A stretch of 64,000 bases of DNA. Source: Pollutimonas bauzanensis (GTDB lineage Bacteria > Pseudomonadota > Gammaproteobacteria > Burkholderiales > Burkholderiaceae_B). Shown here one piece after another: positions 20,917 to 28,560 of this stretch. The notes beneath the pieces are model-generated. The model had not been told where the DNA came from. It did not search any database and saw nothing but the letters and a program-made list of their open reading frames with translations. The stretch lies in contig NZ_FQXE01000002.1 in the NCBI RefSeq assembly GCF_900129885.1, positions 124,001 through 188,000 of the forward strand, in the 5' to 3' direction. Both the position numbers and the translations under genes were made by a program. Each line of letters starts with the position of its first letter. The first letter of the stretch is position 1.

Positions 20917-21663
20917 CTAGCGCATACCGGGCGATGCCGACGATTGCGGTTGAGATTGCGCCTGAATCAATGCCAGCCGCTCGATGTTGCCCAGCGATTG
21001 CAGATGCGCATAAATCCATGGCATGTAACCGTCGCGATACAGGCCTAGCGCCTGTGCGTCGTCCAAATCGCGCAGCTTCTGTTCATCGATCACGAATAGG
21101 CTGTCCAGCACTTCCTGCCTGCCATCGTGTTCGACGCGGATGGTCCGGGCCACCAGCAGGTCCAGTTCGGCCAGCCGCGCGGCAAAGGCGCGGGTCCGCT
21201 GCATTTCGGCGTGGAACAACTGCAGGAAGGCGACCTGGCTCTTGAGCAGTTCGGTCTCGTTGCCTTCCGGGTCGAACAGCAATTCGCCTTTTTCCTCGCC
21301 GAAGCCGGAAAACTTCTCGTCGATGCAGACCGTCAGGTTGGGGTTGCCGTCTTCTTCGGCCAGCACGAAAGGATAGCGCCGCACGAAGGCCGGCAGATAG
21401 CGGCCTGTGGCCCACTGCCCGCTATCGTCCAGAAAAAGGTTTTCGCGATCCCGCAGGCCCACCAGCCCCGCAACGGTAAAATCGCCGCCCGGCTTGCCGA
21501 CGAAAACCAGGGGGTAATCCTTGGCGGCTTCTATCATTTCGGTGGCGGCAAGCAGCACGGAATTAGTTTGACGCGCGTAAGAATAGTCGCCCGCCTGTTT
21601 ATCGAGTTTCAGCCGGCGGTGGCGTTCGCGATTGAGCGCCATGGGCGTGTCATAAAAAATCAT
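20917..21663 (-). CDS. SapC family protein
   Basis: A 248-residue soluble protein starting MIFYDTPMALNRERHRR, the classic opening of the SapC family (named from Campylobacter S-layer loci; biochemical role not settled). The conserved middle VFVGKPGGDFTVAGLVGLRDREN and the stretch RYLPAFVRRYPFVLAE are also typical. No signal peptide or membrane segment. ATG 21663 is preferred over a TTG three codons upstream. It is the first gene of the operon with the giant adhesin, whose start lies about 50 bases downstream, so a helper role in adhesin synthesis or surface display is plausible but inferred. Confidence 0.85.
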   Translation of the reverse strand: MIFYDTPMALNRERHRRLKLDKQAGDYSYARQTNSVLLAATEMIEAAKDYPLVFVGKPGGDFTVAGLVGLRDRENLFLDDSGQWATGRYLPAFVRRYPFVLAEEDGNPNLTVCIDEKFSGFGEEKGELLFDPEGNETELLKSQVAFLQLFHAEMQRTRAFAARLAELDLLVARTIRVEHDGRQEVLDSLFVIDEQKLRDLDDAQALGLYRDGYMPWIYAHLQSLGNIERLALIQAQSQPQSSASPGMR

Positions 21664-22031
21664 GGTCGGCAAAGCGTTCTACTCCCATCCGGCGATTGCC
21701 CTGGGCCGCATGGTTACGGCTGGATTCAGCAAATGTTTGAGGTTCATAATATATGAGGAGACGATTATAAGTAGGCATGTAATAAAATCCGTCAATTTTT
21801 TTGCAAAATTCCGCCCTCATCGTTGTGCAAATCCGACGAACGGCTTAAAGCGTTTGGTTGGCACATGGAAGGCATTGCCATCCGCCTTCGGCCTGCCCGG
21901 AATTGCCCTGCGTCGCGTCATCGAGGCGATCGGTCCAAAATCCTTCCCAGTGCCTGAGCCAGTCGCTGGCGTCCTTCAGACCCTCCCAAACATCCCTGGA
22001 TGAAAACTGTAGCCGCCAAGCAAATTTGAAG
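21664..22031. other. Non-coding stretch upstream of the adhesin operon and hipBA
   Basis: No credible gene. On the minus strand a TATAAT (21764-21769) and TTGACG (21790-21795) are present but 20 bases apart, which is too far for a good sigma-70 promoter; this AT-rich patch (about 21740-21800) is still the likeliest promoter region for the SapC-adhesin-transporter operon. Nothing recognisable in 21830-22030. Confidence 0.4.
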
Positions 22032-22069
22032 CTATTATGGACAAAATTAATTTATATTGTCCATAATAG
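22032..22069 (+). promoter_or_regulatory. hipBA operator-promoter: perfect 13-bp inverted repeat
   Basis: CTATTATGGACAA (22032-22044) and its exact reverse complement TTGTCCATAATAG (22057-22069) are separated by 12 A/T-only bases. A sigma-70 promoter can be drawn inside it: TGGACA (22038-22043), 18 bases, CATAAT (22062-22067), placing the transcription start at or next to the hipB ATG at 22075. This fits autorepression by HipB binding the arms and covering both promoter boxes. Confidence 0.75.
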
Positions 22070-22074
22070 AGAAC

Positions 22075-22440
22075 ATGCCACGCAAACCGCCGGTCATTTT
22101 TCCTCAAGAGCAGCGCCTGCTCTCCGCACTGGGAGAGCGGCTGCGCCTTGCCCGCAAGCGCCGCAAACTAAGCAATGCCATCGTAGCCCAGCGGGCTGGA
22201 ATTTCCAGAACCACCTTGTACAAGGTCGAGGCGGGTGATCCTGGGGCTACGCTAGGATCTTATGTCCGGGTTCTGGCCGTGCTTGGTCTTGAGGGCGACC
22301 TCAATCAACTTGGGGCCGACGATAGGGTCGGTCGGAAATTGCAGGACCTGGCGCTTGAACCAGCTCCCAAGCGCCACACGGCCACTCATGCCAAAGCGGT
22401 CAAACCCTCGACAGCCTCAAACAATGAGGAACCCACATGA
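22075..22440 (+). CDS. hipB: HipB-like XRE antitoxin/autorepressor
   Basis: A 121-residue XRE helix-turn-helix protein: RLRLARKRRKLSNAIVAQRA then ISRTTLYKVEAGDPG form the DNA-binding domain at about residues 20-70; the tail is basic and low in structure (KRHTATHAKAVKPSTA). As in HipB proteins it should bind the palindrome just upstream and neutralise the HipA kinase. Start ATG 22075 is preferred because the alternative TTG at 22057 lies inside the operator arm. Its TGA overlaps the hipA ATG by the four bases ATGA, so the two are translationally coupled. Confidence 0.82.
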   Translation: MPRKPPVIFPQEQRLLSALGERLRLARKRRKLSNAIVAQRAGISRTTLYKVEAGDPGATLGSYVRVLAVLGLEGDLNQLGADDRVGRKLQDLALEPAPKRHTATHAKAVKPSTASNNEEPT

Positions 22441-23682
22441 GCACGCAGGACAACACCTTGGAGGTCTGGTTGAATGATGGCCTCGGTCCTGCACGTCTAG
22501 TCGGCACACTCGCCCACGATCGCGGCCAGATCCGCTTCTATTACGAACGCGATTGGCTGCAAGACCCTCGCGCCTTCGCTCTGGACCCCGACCTCTCGCT
22601 GGACGAACACCCCTTCTTTCCAAAACCGGAGCTAGGCAACTTCGGCATTTTCCTGGACTCATCGCCCGACCATTGGGGACAAACCCTGATGAAGCGGCGC
22701 GAGGCGCTGCAGGCCAAGGACGAAAAACGGCCTCCCCGCACCCTCTACGCCTGGGACTTTCTAATTGGCGTGCAAGACCTCACCCGCCCAAGGCGCCCTG
22801 CGCTTTTGCCGCCCAGGCACTGAAACGTTCCTTGATGACGAGAAAATGGCCGCGCCGCCGGTGACCACCCTGCGCGAACTGGAAGCCGTTGCCTATCAGC
22901 TCAGCAGCCGGCGCATCGACGACCTTGACGCCCTGCGCAAATGGCTAGCCGTGCTCGTTGCGCCTGGCGCGTCTCTAGGCGGTGCAAGACCGAAGGCCAA
23001 CTTTACGGAGGCGGACGGTTCACTCTGGATCGGAAAATTCCCCGCCCAGGATGACGATCGGGACGTTGGCGCCTGGGAGTATGCCGTTCACCAGCTCGCC
23101 CAAAAAGCCGGGATAGACGTACCGCCTGCGAGGCTGATCAAGCTCAACAACGACTTCCACACTTTCTGCGTACAGAGGTTCGATCGCGTGAATGGTGCGC
23201 GACGCCTCTATGCCTCGGCAATGACACTGCTTCGGAAGACCCAAAGCGAAGGCACGAGCTACCTGGAATTGGCGCAGTTCATTCGGGCTCAGGGAGATGC
23301 CGAGCATGCGGATGCGGATTTGAAACAACTATTCCGACGCGTAGCGTTCAACGTCGCAGTAGGCAACCGCGATGATCACCTTCGCAATCACGGATTTGTG
23401 CTGGGCAAGATAGGGTGGAGACTCGCACCAGCGTTTGACGTCAATCCGAATATCGACAAGGCGGAGCATGTCTTGAACATCGATGATATCGACAACCGGC
23501 CTAGCCTGGAGACTGTGTTGAACACCGCCGCTTTTTATGGGCTCGACGATGAGCGAGGCCAGCAAATTGCGGATGAGATAGTCGCGGCTGTCGAACACTG
23601 GCAGGATACTGCTCGTCGGATGCGTATTAGCAATGCGGATATTGATTTGACCACAGGGGCGTTCTCGGCGCACATGACATAG
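22437..23682 (+). pseudogene. hipA: HipA-family serine/threonine kinase toxin, frameshifted
   Basis: Two frames together make one HipA protein. The first (from ATG 22437) covers the N-terminal region LEVWLNDGLGPARLVGTLAHD ending in YAWDFLIGVQDLTR; it then runs into a stop near 22823. The second frame (to 23682) continues with QGALRF if one C is removed from the CCC at 22787-22789. The kinase parts are intact in the second frame: LGGARPKANF (ATP loop), VQRFDR, catalytic GNRDDHLRNHGFV and FDVNPN. Known HipA kinases phosphorylate glutamyl-tRNA synthetase. The lesion is either a real inactivating insertion, a sequencing error in a homopolymer, or slippage; it cannot be decided here. Confidence 0.8.
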
Positions 23683-23864
23683 GAGGACAAGAAAAATAGC
23701 GGATCACTATGTTTCCCCAAAACTATTAAAAGAGAGAGGCCTACGCCTTTGGAATCCACGGCGAACACTGATTTCTGCGACTTCAGGATGAATGGCTGGC
23801 ATCGGCCGAAGCCGGTCTTTCGTAAATGTATCAACCGGACCCTAAGCAGTCTGTCGATACAGCG

Positions 23865-24485
23865 TTATTTAGTGTCGGTTTTGGCGCCCAGTTCAGCCTC
23901 AGGAAGCGCACTGAGGACGGCAGACTGCATCTGGCGAATCCAAGGGGTATGGCCGATTGCTCTGCTCAAAAGCCCAGTGCCGATCATCGCGGCAAAGAGG
24001 GTCAGGGCGTCAGCCTCCGACATTTTCTTAGCGCTTCCCTGTTTTGGCGCCTTCAGGACTTCTTCGCGAAATTGACCGAATAACTCCTCAACACCGTCAT
24101 AGTAAACATCTGTAGCTTGAGCTTTCGGTGACAAATTACTCACCAGTGAAGAGAACGCTAGCATGGGGCAGTTTTGCTCCAGCGGGCGTTGCTTGAAGTA
24201 ATGCTGCACCAGCGCAGTAAGCGCCTGAGACGCGTTGGCATCATGGCACTTTCTGATCGCTTCCCATGATCCAGATGATTGCCTGAAGGCAAGCGCGAAC
24301 GCTTCATCGATGAGTGCTTCTTTCGATGCAAACTGCTTGTAAAACCCCCCGGGCGTCAGGCCCGCTTCCGTCATAATGTCCGCAATCGACACGTTCTCCA
24401 CGCCATGCATGCGAAACAGCCGGCAGGCGGTTTCCACCACGCGCTCACGGTTGCGCTCGGCTTGCTCTTGTGATGCTCTACCCAT
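23865..24485 (-). CDS. TetR-family transcriptional repressor
   Basis: A 206-residue regulator. The N-terminal helix-turn-helix is clear: RERVVETACRLFRMHGVENV followed by IADIMTEAGLTPGGFYKQF (residues 12-55), then a ligand-binding helical domain with the conserved CPM (NCPMLAF) seen in the TetR_C_16/AcrR-like branch. Its ATG directly follows the TAG of the maoC gene (TAGATG), so both are made from one message. It probably binds the palindrome at 25009-25032 between maoC and the divergent hydrolase gene and so controls both directions. The ligand is unknown. Confidence 0.88.
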   Translation of the reverse strand: MGRASQEQAERNRERVVETACRLFRMHGVENVSIADIMTEAGLTPGGFYKQFASKEALIDEAFALAFRQSSGSWEAIRKCHDANASQALTALVQHYFKQRPLEQNCPMLAFSSLVSNLSPKAQATDVYYDGVEELFGQFREEVLKAPKQGSAKKMSEADALTLFAAMIGTGLLSRAIGHTPWIRQMQSAVLSALPEAELGAKTDTK

Positions 24486-24941
24486 CTACTGCTCCTGCTT
24501 ACGCATGACGACCAACTTCGCGACCAGGCGCTGACAGGTGTCGCCGTGCTGGTTCACCGTGCGACATTCCAGCGTGACCATACCGCGATCCGGTTTGGAA
24601 CGGGAGGGAACGATGTCGAGAATCTTGCTGACGACGTGAAGGGTATCGCCTGGCCGAGTAGGCCGAGGCCACTCGATTTCTCCACCCGCGCCAATGACGC
24701 CATTGCCTAACGGAAAACTGCTCACGAGCAACTTCATCGTAATCGCCGCGGTGTGCCAGCCGCTCGCCGCGAGCCCCTGGAATAGGGAGTCTTTCGCCGC
24801 CTCTTCATCTAGGTGGAAAGGCTGGGGGTCGAACTGTCGGGCAAAATCGAAGATCTGCTCCACATCGAGTTGTTGCTCTGCGCTACGGTACTCCGCGCCA
24901 ACTGCAAGGTCGTCGAGAAACAAAGGATCGTGCTGCGTCAT
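24486..24941 (-). CDS. MaoC-family (R)-hydratase-like protein
   Basis: A 151-residue hot-dog fold protein of the MaoC dehydratase family, which hydrate or dehydrate enoyl-CoA substrates. Seen: FARQFDPQPFHLDEEAA (Asp and His of the hydratase motif), GLAASGWHTAAITM, and WPRPTRPGDTLHV. Start ATG 24941 (MTQHDPLF) has the strong ribosome site AAGGAG at the right distance; the longer open frame upstream does not. It is co-transcribed with the TetR gene and divergent from a cysteine hydrolase and MFS pump, suggesting a small catabolic or detoxifying unit. The substrate is unknown. Confidence 0.87.
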   Translation of the reverse strand: MTQHDPLFLDDLAVGAEYRSAEQQLDVEQIFDFARQFDPQPFHLDEEAAKDSLFQGLAASGWHTAAITMKLLVSSFPLGNGVIGAGGEIEWPRPTRPGDTLHVVSKILDIVPSRSKPDRGMVTLECRTVNQHGDTCQRLVAKLVVMRKQEQ

Positions 24942-24991
24942 GCCAAGGTTCTCCTTGAAGTGGCTGTGATGCCCGTACTTGCAGGCCGGTA

Positions 24992-25032
24992 TTGCAAGCA
25001 TACTTCAAAATAGATTATGATCGTAATCTATT
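24992..25032 (+). promoter_or_regulatory. TetR-type operator overlapping a plus-strand promoter
   Basis: AATAGATTATGA (25009-25020) faces TCGTAATCTATT (25021-25032): a 24-base palindrome with one mismatched pair. It overlaps the -10 of a plausible plus-strand promoter, TTGCAA (24992-24997), 18 bases, TATGAT (25016-25021), reading toward the hydrolase gene, and lies 68 bases upstream of the divergent maoC start. Size and placement fit the local TetR protein. Confidence 0.65.
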
Positions 25033-25110
25033 ATAGCAAAGACACTCTTTTCCCTGCCGGCAGATCACTGCCACGAGTCTAGCAGGCGTAATACCAATAA
25101 GGAGTCAACA

Positions 25111-25758
25111 ATGACAACCCCCTACGAGCCGAAGATCGCGGCCTTGCTATGCGTCGACCTATACAACGACTTCCTGAGTGAGGGCGGAAAGTTGTTCCCC
25201 TGGATCAGAGACATTGCGAAAGAGAACAATATGCACGAGAACCTGCGTACGATCATCAAGACGGCGCGGCAAGCCGATATCACCGTCTACCATGTGCCAC
25301 ACCACCGTTGGGAGCCGGGCGACTACGTGAACTGGAAGTATCCGTCACCCTACCAGTTAGGCGCCGCCGAGCGCCAAGCCTTTGCCAAGGACACCTGGGG
25401 AGGCACCTTCCATGACGACTTCCAGGTCCAGCCCGGCGACATCGTGGCGACCGAGCATTGGGGATCGAGCGGATTTCCCAACACCGACCTGGAGCATCAG
25501 CTCAAGCGCTATGGCAAGGAGAAGATCATTTGCGTTGGGCTACTGGCCAACACATGCCTGGAAGCTACAGCGCGTATCGGCATGGAACTGGGCTTTCATG
25601 TGACGCTGGTGCGCGATGCCACGTCGGCCCGCTCGCATGAAGCGCTCCATGCCGCGCTCGATATCGACGGGCCGACGTATGCCCATGAAGTATTGACGAC
25701 TGCCGAGCTTGTAGCCGCGATCAATGCCTCGGCGTCGGCCAGCGCTTCGGCCGTTTAA
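25111..25758 (+). CDS. Cysteine hydrolase, isochorismatase-like family
   Basis: A 215-residue isochorismatase-fold hydrolase. The nucleophile aspartate region reads LLCVDLYNDF (residues 13-22) and the catalytic cysteine lies in GLLANTCLEATARIGMELG (about residue 150). The motif that usually supplies the catalytic lysine reads ATEHWGSSGFPNTDLE, with Thr where relatives have Lys, so activity may be altered. Members act on amides, ureas or vinyl ethers; the substrate is not known here. The ATG follows a good AAGGAG site (AATAAGGAGTCAACA). The C-terminus is an Ala-Ser repeat. It is the first gene of a unit with the MFS transporter and is probably repressed by the TetR protein. Confidence 0.86.
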   Translation: MTTPYEPKIAALLCVDLYNDFLSEGGKLFPWIRDIAKENNMHENLRTIIKTARQADITVYHVPHHRWEPGDYVNWKYPSPYQLGAAERQAFAKDTWGGTFHDDFQVQPGDIVATEHWGSSGFPNTDLEHQLKRYGKEKIICVGLLANTCLEATARIGMELGFHVTLVRDATSARSHEALHAALDIDGPTYAHEVLTTAELVAAINASASASASAV

Positions 25759-25840
25759 GTCTCTGCGCCACTGTGAGCGGCCTGTCGCTCTCAATCCATT
25801 TCCACACCCTGGTTCCAACCTAGCATCACAAGGACGTGCA

Positions 25841-27043
25841 ATGACTTCTGTATGGCGCAAGAGCTTTTGGCTGATGCTGGGTGCCTCGTTGGTGCTTTTC
25901 TTTTCGTTAGGCATCCGCCACGGCTTTGGCTTGTTTCTCACGCCGATGAGCAACGAGTTCGGCTGGGGCCGCGAGGTGTTTGCCTTCGCCATGGCATTGC
26001 AGAACCTGGCATGGGGCGTTGCTCAACCCTTCGCTGGCGCCCTGGCCGATCGGCTTGGCGCGCGACAAACAGTTGCTATTGGCGGGATCCTGTACACAGT
26101 TGGCCTGGTGTTGATGGGGTTTGCGGATTCTGCGCTGTCTTTGTCCCTGAGCGCAGGACTGCTAATTGGAATCGGCCTGTCGGGAACCTCGTTTTCGGTA
26201 ATTCTCGGTGTTGTCGGCCGTGCCGTGCCGCCGGAAAAACGTAGCATGGCCATGGGCATCGCGGCAGCGGCCGGTTCGTTCGGCCAGTTCGCCATGTTGC
26301 CTGGCTCGCTGGGACTGATCGAGTGGCTCGGCTGGTCTGCTGCGCTGATCGCACTTGGCATGATGGCAGCTTTGGTGGTGCCCCTAGCCGCCATGATCAA
26401 AGATCGGCCCCACGCTTCCAAAGAGCCAAAGCAAACACTAGGCGAAGCGCTGCGTGAGGCATGTAGTCATTCGGGCTTTCGGCTATTGGCTTTCGGCTTT
26501 TTTGTCTGCGGCTTTCAAGTGGTATTCATAGGCGTACACCTGCCCGCCTATTTGGTCGATAAGAACTTGCCAGTAATGGTCGGCACCACGGTGCTGGCAT
26601 TGGTGGGATTGTTCAATGTATTCGGTACCTACATCGCGGGTTGGCTGGGCGAATACCGCTCCAAGCCGCGTTTGCTCAGCGTGCTGTACCTGGCACGAGG
26701 TGTAGTGATCACCTTATTCATTACGTTCCCCGTAAGCGCCTGGACGGCCTATGCCTTTGGCATTGTCATGGGCTTGCTGTGGCTTTCCACCGTACCGCTG
26801 ACCAATGGCACGATCGCCACGATGTTTGGCGTGCGTAATCTGTCCATGTTGGGCGGCATCGTATTTCTTTTTCACCAGATTGGCTCGTTCCTTGGCGGAT
26901 GGCTGGGTGGCTATGTGTTTGATCAGACCGGGAACTACGACTTGGTCTGGCAGATTTCCATCGTGCTTAGCGTGGTGGCCGCCGCGCTGAATTGGCCCAT
27001 ACGGGAACAGGCGGTGGCTCGCCTTCAAGGGGTGCAAACATGA
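25841..27043 (+). CDS. MFS transporter
   Basis: A 400-residue major facilitator with about 12 hydrophobic segments. The opening MTSVWRKSFWLMLGASLVLF and the motif between TM2 and TM3 (GALADRLGARQTV) are typical of the MFS, and RHGFGLFLTPMS resembles the monocarboxylate/oxalate-formate branch. ATG 25841 is preceded by AAGGACGTGCA; an open frame extending upstream overlaps the hydrolase gene and is not needed. It lies 82 bases after the hydrolase, likely one transcript, moving the hydrolase substrate or product. Its TGA overlaps the ATG of a 34-residue ORF. Confidence 0.9.
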   Translation: MTSVWRKSFWLMLGASLVLFFSLGIRHGFGLFLTPMSNEFGWGREVFAFAMALQNLAWGVAQPFAGALADRLGARQTVAIGGILYTVGLVLMGFADSALSLSLSAGLLIGIGLSGTSFSVILGVVGRAVPPEKRSMAMGIAAAAGSFGQFAMLPGSLGLIEWLGWSAALIALGMMAALVVPLAAMIKDRPHASKEPKQTLGEALREACSHSGFRLLAFGFFVCGFQVVFIGVHLPAYLVDKNLPVMVGTTVLALVGLFNVFGTYIAGWLGEYRSKPRLLSVLYLARGVVITLFITFPVSAWTAYAFGIVMGLLWLSTVPLTNGTIATMFGVRNLSMLGGIVFLFHQIGSFLGGWLGGYVFDQTGNYDLVWQISIVLSVVAAALNWPIREQAVARLQGVQT

Positions 27044-27144
27044 TATGCAAGGCTTGGCTTACTTTAGCTGCCTGTACTGTTGCAGCGATCGTGCTTTTGA
27101 TTTCCATGGCTAGCGCCAAGGCGGGTTGGCCTTGGCACCGATAA
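27040..27144 (+). CDS. Tiny hydrophobic ORF coupled to the MFS gene
   Basis: A 34-residue ORF starting with ATG 27040 that overlaps the MFS stop in an ATGA arrangement. It reads as a Lys followed by a hydrophobic helix (LAACTVAAIVLLISMASAKA), like a signal peptide or single membrane span, then GWPWHR and stop. It is either a small membrane peptide or, more likely, the stub of an exported protein cut at the left edge of the downstream accessory block. Nothing recognisable lies in 27145-27297. Confidence 0.4.
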   Translation: MICKAWLTLAACTVAAIVLLISMASAKAGWPWHR

Positions 27145-27297
27145 ATATGACGTTTTGCTAAATCAGCAAATAGAAGGTTGCGAAGGTCAGTGGGCCGGTT
27201 ATAGCCAAACCCTGAGGGCCGAAACCGACCCAATCCTGCCGTTCGTCTGCTTAATCAGACTCATCGAACGCCTCGAAACGTGGGGCGGTTCAGTGCT

Positions 27298-28560
27298 TCA
27301 TGCGAAGGGGGGCCGGCTCATATGGGCAGATGCCTGCACAAGGACAACGCATCGCTCTTTAGCACGTGTGACTGCGTTATAGAGCAAACGCCTCTTCTGG
27401 TCGTCGCTGCCACCGACCGCTGCCGGCCAGAGAACAATGACGTTGTCGAACTCACGGTTTTTGGCACCGTGAACCGTCATCCCCTTCCATCCGCGAACTT
27501 CGCTTCTTCGAGATTGGCGGCGCTGGGAGAACGACTGCTCGACCAACTTCATGACCTCTTGCTTTGAGAACTCCAACTTCGCCCGGGTTCGACGTTGAAT
27601 CTCCAGCCATTCGGTGACATCCCTGGCTGTCCTAGCGTCACCGGCAGCCGCGAGGACGGCCATGATGGAGGGGCCGTCGGCTTGGTCCGCAAGTTCGATC
27701 GTGGCGAGGTATTCGGTTGCAGCTTTAGCCTCTGACTGTTCCCATGCGATGCTGTACGGACCTGCCCCCCTCTTGGTCTTATTGGCAGCAGCCCAGGTCA
27801 ACGCACCTTTGGCGAACGCTCCAAGGGTCGGTGTGATAATCGCAACACTCTTGCCTCCGCCGTACCAGCTCAAATTAGAGTTGATCCATGCCCCAGCCAA
27901 GGGTGGTGTCGACGTCTGCGCTACCACGAAGAATTTCTCTGACTTAGCCGCTTCCCCAGCACGAATCGCCCTAGCTGCATTGAGCAGCTCATCAACGTTG
28001 GTCCGACGGGGTTGCGTGAGTTCTTCAGGGGCGCATACCTGAGAGAGCCAAGCGCATGCCGGGTTGGGTCGAAGCTCTTCGTTCAAGCATTGAAACTCGT
28101 CAGCAGCTACGAACACCTCCAACCTGTTGGCCAGGCCTGCCACCATGCCGAGGCGATTCACGGTCATGTCTTGGGCTTCGTCCACGACAAGGATAGGAAA
28201 TGTCGCCGCCACCCAGCTTTGGATCTCCTTGACCTGTGCGAGTGCACTGGCAGCTTCACATACGCGTTCGTACTCACTCGGTTGGATGTTTGAATAGCCG
28301 AGAGCGGAGGCAAGCGAACGCCAACGCCGGAACAAACGCCATGCGAAGCTGTCGATGGTCGTGCATTCCGTCTTGCCCTTCAGGTTTTGAAGAATCCCCA
28401 GACGCTCTTCCAAGCGCCTACGAGATCCATGCATGAAAGTGAGAGCCAGGACTTTCTGACCGCTTTGGAGAGGCGTTACTTCCAGATATGCAGACAGGGA
28501 CTCCATGAGCATGTGGGTCTTGCCGCAACCAGCACCGCCAGTAAACGCGCGGACCGTCAC
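27298..28560 (-). CDS. UvrD/Rep-like helicase, Gabija GajB-like
   Basis: A 420-residue superfamily 1 helicase. Motifs in order: Walker A TGGAGCGKTHML (residues 6-17), motif Ia LALTFMHGSRRRLEERL, TIDSFAWRLF, Walker B PILVVDEAQDM, AADEFQCL, motif V MTVHGAKNREFDNVIVL, motif VI LLYNAVTRAKERCVVLV. It is shorter than full UvrD (about 700) and near the size of GajB proteins. The GTG start at 28560 overlaps the TGA of the nuclease gene (GTGA), so the two are coupled. In Gabija systems the helicase acts with the OLD-like nuclease against phage. The pair is assigned by order, overlap and domains, not by a database search. Confidence 0.85.
   Translation of the reverse strand: MTVRAFTGGAGCGKTHMLMESLSAYLEVTPLQSGQKVLALTFMHGSRRRLEERLGILQNLKGKTECTTIDSFAWRLFRRWRSLASALGYSNIQPSEYERVCEAASALAQVKEIQSWVAATFPILVVDEAQDMTVNRLGMVAGLANRLEVFVAADEFQCLNEELRPNPACAWLSQVCAPEELTQPRRTNVDELLNAARAIRAGEAAKSEKFFVVAQTSTPPLAGAWINSNLSWYGGGKSVAIITPTLGAFAKGALTWAAANKTKRGAGPYSIAWEQSEAKAATEYLATIELADQADGPSIMAVLAAAGDARTARDVTEWLEIQRRTRAKLEFSKQEVMKLVEQSFSQRRQSRRSEVRGWKGMTVHGAKNREFDNVIVLWPAAVGGSDDQKRRLLYNAVTRAKERCVVLVQASAHMSRPPFA

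Noticed and set aside
21764-21795. TATAAT and TTGACG as a promoter for the adhesin operon
   Set aside because: The hexamers are good but 20 bases apart, outside the usual 16-18; kept only as a note on the region.
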